Shown here piece after piece: positions 16,578 through 23,327 of a DNA stretch of 64,000 nucleotides. The first letter of the stretch is position 1; the number at the start of each line of letters is the position of its first letter. Source of the DNA: Xanthobacter agilis (lineage in GTDB: Bacteria; Pseudomonadota; Alphaproteobacteria; Rhizobiales; Xanthobacteraceae); the NCBI RefSeq assembly GCF_021730435.1, contig NZ_JABWGX010000001.1, positions 62,001 through 126,000 of the forward strand, in the 5' to 3' direction. A program made the translations under genes and the position numbers. Below the pieces are notes generated by a model. That model saw only the letters and a program-made list of their open reading frames with translations. It was not told the DNA's origin and made no database searches.

Positions 16578-17774
16578 TTATGCGGCTTTCTCCAGTAGGG
16601 TCTTTGCTTTCGCTTCCAGTTCAAGGCGGCTGTCCTGATGCGCCTTCGCGCGGGCATGCGCCGTCATGCCCTGCACGAAATCGAAGATGCTTTCGGGCGG
16701 GCGGCCTTCCTCCTGCAAGACCGTCTCGATGATCTTGCCGGTCTCGGCCTTGCTGAAACCGCGCTTGCGCAGGAAGCTCTCGCGGTCCTCGTCCGTACGG
16801 GCGACGATCTTCTCCCGGGCCGCCTTGATCCCGGCGACGAATGGCGCGGGCGAGGAATTAGCGAAGCTCGTCAGCGCCGGGGCCGCTTCATGGGCGAAGC
16901 GCTGCGCGGCAAACTTGCTGTGCCGGATGCTGATTTCCTCGAAACCTTCCACGCCCCAAAGGTTGCGGTTCATGCACACGGCGCGGAGATAGAAGCTCGC
17001 AATGCCGAGGGTCTTCGATCCGACTTCGCTGTTCCAGCAGTAGAAGCCCCGGAAATACAAATCCGGCTCGCCGTTCGGCAGGCGCCCCGCCTCGATGGGG
17101 TGGGTGTCGTCCACGAGGAACAGGAACACGTCGCGGTCGCTGGCATAGAGGGTGGTCGTGTCCTTCGTGATGTCCACGAAGGGATTGTGCGTCATGGTCG
17201 TCCAGTCCAGCACGCCGGGCACCTTCCACATGGTGTCGCCGGTGCCGTTGCCGGCGATCTTCATGACGGCGGCGACAAGCTCATGGTCCCAGATACGGCC
17301 ATAGTCCGGGCCGGTCACGGCGCGAAGCTCAACCCGTCCGTCTTCGGTTTCCAGCGTCTTCACAAGCTCGGCGCGGTGCGACAGCAAACCATGCTGCAGG
17401 TTGATGCCGGCGAGCGGTGCGGGAAGCTGACGCATATAAGTCGAGGGCGCACCCACTAGGCTGCACAACTGCCCGAAGCTCCAATGCGTCGGGGCGATGG
17501 GCTCCTCCTGTCCGGGAACGATCAGCGAAAGCCGCTCCGCATCCTCCCGGCTTGCCTCCACGCGTACGGCGCGGCTCTCCACGGTGCGGGCCTTGGCGCG
17601 ATCCGCGCGGGCCTTCACGGCATCGTAAAGCTCGGTGAGCGACAGGAAACGCTCGTCGTCGGGCCGCGAGAACCATTCCGACGACACGCGGCCGATCCGC
17701 TCGCCGCGTGAAATGTCCACGCGGAAGCCGCTTTCAACGGGCTGGCCATTCTGGCTGGTGCTGATGATGTTCAT
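16578..17774 (-). CDS. DUF932 domain protein
   Basis: The 398-residue protein matches DUF932, a plasmid- and phage-associated family related to the LigD/phage-Mu Gam neighbourhood proteins but of unknown function. Visible blocks are THWSFGQLCSLVGAPSTYMR, GPDYGRIWDHELVAAVM, LYASDRDVFLFLVDD, YFRGFYCWNSEVGSKTLGI and NRNLWGVEGFEEI. The start at MNIISTSQNG has a GGAG ribosome binding site 8 bases upstream. It stands alone on the minus strand, upstream of the split DUF2285 genes. The 295 bp between them hold no gene that I can see. Confidence 0.9.
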   Translation of the reverse strand: MNIISTSQNGQPVESGFRVDISRGERIGRVSSEWFSRPDDERFLSLTELYDAVKARADRAKARTVESRAVRVEASREDAERLSLIVPGQEEPIAPTHWSFGQLCSLVGAPSTYMRQLPAPLAGINLQHGLLSHRAELVKTLETEDGRVELRAVTGPDYGRIWDHELVAAVMKIAGNGTGDTMWKVPGVLDWTTMTHNPFVDITKDTTTLYASDRDVFLFLVDDTHPIEAGRLPNGEPDLYFRGFYCWNSEVGSKTLGIASFYLRAVCMNRNLWGVEGFEEISIRHSKFAAQRFAHEAAPALTSFANSSPAPFVAGIKAAREKIVARTDEDRESFLRKRGFSKAETGKIIETVLQEEGRPPESIFDFVQGMTAHARAKAHQDSRLELEAKAKTLLEKAA

Positions 17775-18150
17775 GGTCGTTGCTCCTTTTCCCGTAAATG
17801 CCGAAGGCATGTCCCCCGACATGCCTTCCGGGGGCGCGAGAGCGCGCGGGAATGGAGGGGGCACATGCCGGCGCGCGGAGCCGGACTGCCAGGCCGAGCG
17901 AGGTGGGGCCGATGATGGGAAGGATGACCGTCATGACCACCTTGCGAGGCGGCGGCCCTGCTCTGCAACAGGCGGCATTTGCGGGGAGCAAGGGGAAAGT
18001 CCCCCTTGGCTCCCCCGAGGATCGGCAAGGCTCCGGCTGCGGCCGATCAGGACAAAGGGAGCGCAGCTCGCCATACTCGATGCTGGCTGTGGGAGACTTC
18101 GTCAGCCCCGGTCGATGGCCGTCCGCCTCTCGCAATCGTCGCGGAGACGG
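17775..18150. other. Intergenic stretch without a recognisable gene
   Basis: About 375 bp separate the DUF932 gene from the toxin-antitoxin promoter. Open frames exist on both strands because of the high GC content, but none shows a ribosome binding site or a familiar product. It holds one copy of a 30-bp imperfect repeat (18043-18074) whose partner lies just beyond the toxin gene. Confidence 0.4.
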
Positions 18151-18154
18151 GCTA

Positions 18155-18178
18155 TATAGTTCGAAATTCAATATCGAA
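18155..18178 (+). promoter_or_regulatory. Candidate promoter and operator of the toxin-antitoxin pair
   Basis: A TATAGT element at 18155-18160 could serve as a -10 box. It touches an inverted repeat TTCGA-N9-TCGAA (18160-18178), about 40 bp before the antitoxin start. Autoregulatory operators over the -10 region are normal for Phd/RelE systems. No convincing -35 box is seen. Confidence 0.35.
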
Positions 18179-18218
18179 ATCGGACCTGATTTTGATGCCG
18201 TTATTCGAGGACGAGGCC

Positions 18219-18464
18219 ATGCAGCGCGTGGAAGCCGAAATCGCCGTCAGCGTCTCCGACCTGAAGAAGAACCCAACCGCCATCGTCGATGGCGCGCGGG
18301 GCAGCGCGGTCGCGATCCTGAACCACAACCGGGTCATGGCCTATATGGTACCGGCCGATACCTATGAGGCGATGATGGACGCGCTCGACGATCAGGCGCT
18401 CGTCGAAATCGCCAAGGCGCGCGCGAGCGAGAAGGGTGTGCCGGTCAGCCTCGATGACTTATAG
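18219..18464 (+). CDS. Phd/YefM-type antitoxin
   Basis: The 81-residue protein (MQRVEAEIAVSVSDLKKNPT, AIVDGARGSAVAILNHNRVM, YMVPADTYEAMMDALDD) has the Phd/YefM fold pattern: an N-terminal DNA-binding and dimerisation part and a C-terminal toxin-neutralising tail. The start at 18219 was chosen over an ATG 24 bases earlier because only it follows a good ribosome binding site (GAGGACGAGG). It overlaps the toxin gene by 11 bp, so the pair is co-translated. It should bind RelE and repress its own promoter. Confidence 0.88.
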   Translation: MQRVEAEIAVSVSDLKKNPTAIVDGARGSAVAILNHNRVMAYMVPADTYEAMMDALDDQALVEIAKARASEKGVPVSLDDL

Positions 18465-18738
18465 GCTGGAGTTCCTGCCTTCCGCACGCAAGGAATGGGA
18501 CAAGCTCGGCGCGACGCTGCGCGAACAGTTCAAGAAGAAGCTAGCGGAGCGCGTGAGCCAACCGCATGTGCAGGCCGACACGCTGCGCGGCATGCCGGAT
18601 CACTACAAGATCAAGCTGCGCTCGGCCGGTTATCGGCTGGTCTATCGCGTCGAGGATGAAAGGGTCACGGTGGTCGTCGTCGCTGTGGGGAAGCGCGAGC
18701 GTTCCGAGGTGTATGAGGCGGCAAAGAAGCGCCGTTAG
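18454..18738 (+). CDS. RelE-family toxin
   Basis: The 94-residue basic protein (MTYRLEFLPSARKEWDKLGA, LRGMPDHYKIKLRSAGYRLV, YRVEDERVTVVVVAVGKRER) matches RelE ribosome-dependent mRNA interferases. It keeps the conserved Lys/Arg-rich core KIKLRSAGYRLVY and the C-terminal VGKRERSEVYEAA. The gene begins inside the antitoxin gene. Such pairs stabilise ICEs and plasmids after loss by killing segregants. It is intact. Confidence 0.9.
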   Translation: MTYRLEFLPSARKEWDKLGATLREQFKKKLAERVSQPHVQADTLRGMPDHYKIKLRSAGYRLVYRVEDERVTVVVVAVGKRERSEVYEAAKKRR

Positions 18739-18818
18739 GACGCTTCACAGCCGATCAGGGCAAAGGGAGCACGGCTCGCCGTATCTCCTTCGGGCGGCGG
18801 CGGACATGAACATGGCGA

Positions 18819-18838
18819 AGCCCCGCTTTGGCGGGGCT
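18819..18838 (-). terminator. Hairpin after the second DUF736 gene
   Basis: AGCCCCGC-TTTG-GCGGGGCT forms a perfect 8-bp stem 20 bp past the DUF736 stop codon. It lacks a long T-tract. A diverged, inverted copy occurs near 19805-19825. Confidence 0.45.
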
Positions 18839-18857
18839 CCCCCTGTGGTGGCTGGTG

Positions 18858-19169
18858 TCACTCGGCGGCGCGGCGGGACCAGATGAGTGCGAACTCACCC
18901 TCGGTCTCCGTCTCGACCAGGCTCGCATAGATCGGAGCCGGGAATGACGGATCGTCCAGCTTGACGGAGTGGTAGTCGCGGCCCTCGCGCGAGGTCTTCT
19001 TCCACGCCGCTCCGAACTCGGTGGCACCGGAGAAGATGCGGAAGTCCGGCCCCTTCTCGTTATCGCCTTCGGCGGGGACGAATTCGACCGCCTTGACGTT
19101 GAGGCTCAGGGTCTTGACCGCGCCCTTGAAGCCCTTGGCGGTGGCAGTGAAAGTGCCGATGGTGGCCAT
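18858..19169 (-). CDS. DUF736 family protein (second copy)
   Basis: The 103-residue protein ([60 protein letters not shown]) is a complete DUF736. The start codon follows an AAGGAA ribosome binding site. It stands apart from the transfer operon, downstream of a degraded inverted copy of itself. Function is unknown for the family, whose members are confined largely to mobile elements. Confidence 0.9.
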   Translation of the reverse strand: MATIGTFTATAKGFKGAVKTLSLNVKAVEFVPAEGDNEKGPDFRIFSGATEFGAAWKKTSREGRDYHSVKLDDPSFPAPIYASLVETETEGEFALIWSRRAAE

Positions 19170-19439
19170 TGCGGTGGTTCCTTCTGCTGACCGGGCCGCG
19201 CCCATCGCGGCCTCGATGGGGGTCGGCAGACCGGGGACGATCGGCCCGCAACATCCGGCGAGGACTTTTTCGCTTCGCGGTGCAAAGCCGGCCTTGGCCG
19301 GCGGCGGGAAAAAGCCGCAGGCGGCGTGTTGCGGGTTCAAGATCGAGGTGACGCCAGCGTCGCCGGTCTTCGGTCAGACCCCTGCCTATCGAGGACGAGA
19401 TGGACGTGGCTTGAGACAGGCGGACAGGAGGAACCGCCT

Positions 19440-19830
19440 GATAGCTGCAATCGGAACGACGCTTTCACTGCCACCGCCAAGGGCTTCTCTGAGAGGGCCG
19501 GACAGGCCCTCAGCCTCACCGGCGAGGCGAAGTGATCGGTTCACCCTGACGGTCGGCCGGCGACAATGAGAGCGGGCTGAACCCTCTCCACGCCTTGCCT
19601 GCCACCGAGTTCGGGGCGGCGTGCAAGAAACGACATTGCTCCCACCTGGGGCCGTGGCTGCCTCGCCTCCTCAAGCCCCCGGACGATGCGGGCTTTCCCG
19701 ATCCGTTCGATGCAATGCGGGCACGGTCGAGATCGACATTTGGGGGTAGGATCGTCCTCATTCCCTTACGTCATCACGATTTGCCGAGTGACGCCGGTCA
19801 TCACAAGGGAAGCCCCGCGAAAGCGGAGGA
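19440..19830 (+). pseudogene. Decayed inverted copy of the DUF736 gene and its 3' flank
   Basis: On the + strand, 19450-19535 encodes [20 protein letters not shown], and 19600-19630 encodes PATEFGAACKK; both match the intact DUF736 gene in order. Around 19783-19825 the reverse complement closely matches the sequence after the intact gene's stop, including the GCCCCGC hairpin. The frame is interrupted and no complete protein remains. The stretch from 19170 to 20024 holds no other gene that I can support. Confidence 0.75.
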
Positions 19831-20024
19831 TTTCATCGTGGGAATGCCCACCGCCGCTGTCCCGCGCGTCAGGGATCGTTACCGGAGGCGAAGACCCTTA
19901 AGGGGCTTCGGAAGCCACCGCAGGAGGCGCGTAGAGCCCGGCCCGAAGGGCGACGCCTAGCATCTCAGAAATATAGGAGGTGAGAATGTGTTAGCGTTGT
20001 GAAAATTGCACTGATGTTCGATCG

Positions 20025-20291
20025 TCACGTCTTTCGCTTCGCTTTGCGCTTCGTCGCAATTGCAGATACTTCGCGGATGACGTCATGGGGATCGAAGCCG
20101 ATCGTTTCGGCCAGCTCAAGGAACTCGATGACATCGATGCGACGGCCGCCGGATTCGATGGCGGCAACGACGGACTGGTATCGGCCGAGCGCTTCGGCCA
20201 GATCGGACTGGCTCATGCCGGCTTCCCGGCGCTTGTCGACGATGATCTGAACCAGACGCATATGCCTTGGCGAGCGAAGCGTTTTTTGCAT
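20025..20291 (-). CDS. XRE-family helix-turn-helix regulator
   Basis: The 88-residue protein (MQKTLRSPRHMRLVQIIVDK, RREAGMSQSDLAEALGRYQS, VVAAIESGGRRIDVIEFLEL) is a Cro/C1-type helix-turn-helix with the recognition helix near residues 35-50 and a basic tail KRKAKRKT. MQKTLRSP at the start is shared by many short XRE proteins of Rhizobiales mobile elements. It is divergent from the PAS-like gene, so it may control that gene or itself. Confidence 0.9.
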   Translation of the reverse strand: MQKTLRSPRHMRLVQIIVDKRREAGMSQSDLAEALGRYQSVVAAIESGGRRIDVIEFLELAETIGFDPHDVIREVSAIATKRKAKRKT

Positions 20292-20386
20292 ATGCCCTGC
20301 CGGTCATTGACGAAACCGGCAGATCAATTAAACCGAAATACAGATAACCAGAAAATCTGGTTAGCCTTGGCACGACGGATTCCGGC

Positions 20387-20824
20387 ATGGATTCTCGATT
20401 GTTGGCGGACCGACATCCAGCGCTAGGCCAGCTTTATCGCGTCTGGCTTGCGCGCGGTGAAGGCGTGGCCATGCCGCCCGCTGGGAATATCACCGAGCGT
20501 CTGGCCGATCTGGATGATGTGATCGTCGTGATCCGGCGCCCGGCCGAATCGGATGAGACGCTGAGGATCGAGCGCAGCGGCAAGGATGTCGACCGGCTCT
20601 ATGGAGTTGCTTTGGCCGGTGAGCCGGTCGGCCGGCTCACGCCGTCGAGCGCGGATGCGGACAATGAGGCGGCCATCGTTCTCGCATCCGGGCGCACGCT
20701 GATGATGGAAGACCAGGTGCAGCTTCCGGGTGGGTCTGCGCGCATCGTCCGGCTCTATCTGCCGTTTGCCGACGAGGCCGGCGCTGTGGCGGGCGTTGTG
20801 GTCGGCATCGTCAAGGCCGCCTGA
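20387..20824 (+). CDS. PAS-like domain protein
   Basis: The 145-residue protein (MDSRLLADRHPALGQLYRVW, then GRLTPSSADADNEAAIVLAS, ending YLPFADEAGAVAGVVVGIVK) has the look of the short alphaproteobacterial PAS domain that begins with LY..W and ends with a LPL..DG-like strand. No output domain is attached, so it would act as a small sensor or be degenerate. It is transcribed away from the XRE gene, with a strong hairpin at its stop codon. The assignment is by pattern only. Confidence 0.6.
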   Translation: MDSRLLADRHPALGQLYRVWLARGEGVAMPPAGNITERLADLDDVIVVIRRPAESDETLRIERSGKDVDRLYGVALAGEPVGRLTPSSADADNEAAIVLASGRTLMMEDQVQLPGGSARIVRLYLPFADEAGAVAGVVVGIVKAA

Positions 20825-20846
20825 AATCCGCAAAAGCGGATTTCAG
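20821..20846. terminator. 11-bp stem hairpin at the end of the PAS-like gene
   Basis: CTGAAATCCGC-AAAA-GCGGATTTCAG is a perfect inverted repeat that begins at the stop codon. No T-tract follows. The core AATCCGC-N4-GCGGATT also occurs in the trbC 5' region, so it may be a protein-binding or repeat element rather than only a terminator. Confidence 0.45.
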
Positions 20847-21016
20847 GGAACGGAGCGATCATCATTGCGACCGCTGCTCGATATAGCTTCTCATGGTCAT
20901 GGTTCCTGCTCTCGCGCAGTCGAGGTCTCCGGCCGCGCCGTACCGGCGCGGCCGGAAAATTCTCGATGCTGTCGAGAGACCGGCCGGAACCGCCGAAGCG
21001 GCTCCGGCCGTGGGGC

Positions 21017-23005
21017 TCATTCAGCGGCGTGGTTGAAGGCTGCGCCGTCCTCGACCGTGCCGGTATCGTCGCGACTGGCTGCGGCCGGCGCATTTAGGAC
21101 CACTCCGGCGTCAGCCTCCGGGGCATCCAGCCATGCGGGCCGTTCGGTGCGCAGGAATGTGGGGAGCCATCCGGTGGCGGCGACAAGCTGCTCGGCGGCT
21201 TCCGCCATGGGTTGTTTTTTCATGCCGGCGATCCGGTCGGCGGCCTCGTCGCTGACGGCCTCCCGCACGGCGGCGACAATGTGCGCCTTGGTCACGCGAC
21301 TGAGGTAGGTCCGTGCCGTGGGCGTCCAGTGCGCCGTCATGTCGAGTGCAAGCGCGGTCGCTAGCCGGTCCGCCGTCTCATGGACGCGGGGCTTGCGGTC
21401 CCAGGGCAGCCTCACCGCATTGACGGTGAGTGAAGCGCAATGGGCGAACAGCGCCAGCACGCTCGCCTGATCCAGCGCGGCGATGAAGCCCCACAGGTCA
21501 GCCACATCGCCCGGCATATCCGCTGCCCATCCGGCATGACGATCCGCCAGCGCCTTCGCCGGAGCGGTGTCATTGATGCCGTCCGCGTGCCCGGTGAGGG
21601 TGCTGCTCGTCGACCGGATTTCGAGGCAGGCGGCTTCCGCGCCGCGATAGAAGGTCTGCGCGGCGAGGGCATGGGTGACGGCGATCAAGGCTATGTCCGG
21701 CTGCTCGCCGAGAGCGAGGCGCAGGCCGAGCGTGCGGTGGGCCGTGAGGTCTCGCACGAGAAGGTCGGACAGCGGCTTGCCCGCATCCCCGGCGTCCTCG
21801 TCCTCGGGGTCGAGCGCGGAAACGGGATTTCCATCCTTGTCATCCGTGCCGTCCTCGATGATCTCGCCATCCTCGGTGACGCGTATGTTCTCTGCGGCTT
21901 TTTCCGGCTCGGGTTTCTCGTCCCCGGCCCGGATGAAGCCGCGCTCGATGCGGGCAGTGCCGTCATGCGACAGCACGACCAACACGCCGCCGCGCGCGAT
22001 GTCGTCCGGGTCATAGATGTGCTGGAGCGCGTCGATGCGCTCCATGTCCGCTTCAAGTACCCCGAACCGCTCGTCCGCCTCTTGGGGAAGCTCCTCTGCG
22101 CCATCCCATTCCTCCGACAGCCGGTTGTATTCCTCCTGCGCGGCGGCATAGGCGGCGGCATCTTCCTCGGAAAGCTCCACCGGCTGCGGATAGGCGCGGC
22201 GCAAGCCGTGGGCATGGGGATAGTCGATGTGGACCGAGACCCACTTCCAGCCTTCCGCCTGAACCTCGGCGGCGATCCGCTCCAGCTTCCTGGTGACGAG
22301 CCCGTCCAACAGCGCGGCATCCTCGTAGAAGCCCCCACGATCCTCCGTGAACAGGTCGCGGATGATGGTGCCGCCCGCCTCGGTGTACTCCTCCGGGCCG
22401 ATGAAGATCGCCCGGCGATCCGTCGCCGGAATGTGTGCCTTGGTGAGGTCGCGGCGGATGATCCACGGCTCGCGGTTGTAGGAGAGGTTCGCAAAAACCT
22501 GCTCCTGCCGCCCGTGGTCCTCGGTGATGGCGAAGGCCATCAACTGGTCGAGGCTCAAGCCGCCGTCGCGGTACACCTGCAACAGCTTGGGGCTGACCGC
22601 GCCGAGCCGCAGGCGCTGGCGCACCACTTGCGCCGTCACGCCGAAGCGGGCGGCGATCTCCTCCGCTCCCCACCCGCGATTTTCCGCAAGCTCGCGGAAT
22701 GCCTCGAACTGGTCGGCCGGATGCATCGCCTCGCGGGTGACGTTCTCGTCAAGGCTGATCTCGTGCGGGTCATTCGCCGTGTCGATGACGCAGCGCACCG
22801 GCTCGGTCTTCCTGATCTCCTTGCGCTTCACGCGGAGAAGCTGGGCAAGCCTGCGGCCTTCGCCCACCGTCACGAAATAGCTGCCGGTGGGCTCTCCCGC
22901 CGCATCAAGCTCGGGCTCCACCACAAGGTTTTGCAGCATACCCTTGACGGCGATGCTGGCTGCCAGCGCCTCAATGGTCGCTTCGCTGTGCGGGGTCTCC
23001 CGCAA
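21017..23005 (-). CDS. ParB/RepB/Spo0J-type protein lacking the usual N-terminus
   Basis: The large ParB-like proteins of this ICE family bind DNA and carry a long C-terminal region of unknown role. Present here are the ParB nuclease-like domain (ATIEALAASIAVKGMLQNLV, TVGEGRRLAQLL, LDENVTREAMHPADQFEAF), the helix-turn-helix (EEIAARFGVTAQVVRQRLRL) and an acidic linker (residues about 290-420). Family members normally begin with about 35 further residues ahead of the first conserved helix. Here the frame opens only at a TTG and runs into the 3' end of the neighbouring gene, so the 5' end looks deleted. It may be poorly expressed or inactive. Confidence 0.82.
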   Translation of the reverse strand: MRETPHSEATIEALAASIAVKGMLQNLVVEPELDAAGEPTGSYFVTVGEGRRLAQLLRVKRKEIRKTEPVRCVIDTANDPHEISLDENVTREAMHPADQFEAFRELAENRGWGAEEIAARFGVTAQVVRQRLRLGAVSPKLLQVYRDGGLSLDQLMAFAITEDHGRQEQVFANLSYNREPWIIRRDLTKAHIPATDRRAIFIGPEEYTEAGGTIIRDLFTEDRGGFYEDAALLDGLVTRKLERIAAEVQAEGWKWVSVHIDYPHAHGLRRAYPQPVELSEEDAAAYAAAQEEYNRLSEEWDGAEELPQEADERFGVLEADMERIDALQHIYDPDDIARGGVLVVLSHDGTARIERGFIRAGDEKPEPEKAAENIRVTEDGEIIEDGTDDKDGNPVSALDPEDEDAGDAGKPLSDLLVRDLTAHRTLGLRLALGEQPDIALIAVTHALAAQTFYRGAEAACLEIRSTSSTLTGHADGINDTAPAKALADRHAGWAADMPGDVADLWGFIAALDQASVLALFAHCASLTVNAVRLPWDRKPRVHETADRLATALALDMTAHWTPTARTYLSRVTKAHIVAAVREAVSDEAADRIAGMKKQPMAEAAEQLVAATGWLPTFLRTERPAWLDAPEADAGVVLNAPAAASRDDTGTVEDGAAFNHAAE

Positions 23006-23327
23006 CGTCGGGTGGCAGCTTGTCGCCCTTATCGAAGAGTTTGAGCCCTTCGTTCATAAGGTGCTCGATCAGCCGATAGGGCTGAAGTTCCTCAGGAAAG
23101 AGGGCCTCCACGACAGCCTTGAGTCCGCCGTCCGCGTCTACGCTGCCGACGTTCCATTTTGTACCGGCGCCTTCAGACGTGCCGCGCTGGACGCCTTGTT
23201 CGATGGCGTGAGCCATGGCGAATTTCGCCGCTTCGATCTCCGACCCAAACTGGCCCGCGGCCACGAGGGCGGCCAAGACGCGCTCATTACCGCTGGTGAT
23301 CCCGATGGTCTTCTTGTCGGTGCTCAT
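22971..23327 (-). CDS. Small unassigned protein paired with a DndD-like ATPase
   Basis: The 118-residue product (MSTDKKTIGITSGNERVLAA, LVAAGQFGSEIEAAKFAMAH, then TKWNVGSVDADGGLKAVVEA and EELQPYRLIEHLMNEGLKLF) is soluble and helical. I do not recognise the family with certainty. Its N-terminal half resembles a short ribbon-helix-helix or DndE-like fold. Its ATG overlaps the ATPase stop by 4 bp, so the two are coupled and probably act together. Its 3' end overlaps the truncated parB by 35 bp, probably a rearrangement junction. Confidence 0.65.
   Translation of the reverse strand: MSTDKKTIGITSGNERVLAALVAAGQFGSEIEAAKFAMAHAIEQGVQRGTSEGAGTKWNVGSVDADGGLKAVVEALFPEELQPYRLIEHLMNEGLKLFDKGDKLPPDVAGDPAQRSDH

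Larger units (their letters stand above)
18043..18782. repeat. Imperfect direct repeats flanking the toxin-antitoxin pair
   Basis: CCGATCAGG-CAAAGGGAGC-GCTCGCC occurs at 18043-18074 and again at 18751-18782, with about four differences over 30 bp. The two copies bracket the antitoxin and toxin genes. They may be scars of the insertion of this pair as a unit. Confidence 0.6.

Noticed and set aside
17798-18367. Plus-strand frames in the gap before the toxin-antitoxin pair
   Set aside because: No ribosome binding site, no family, and low-complexity Arg/Gly-rich sequence.
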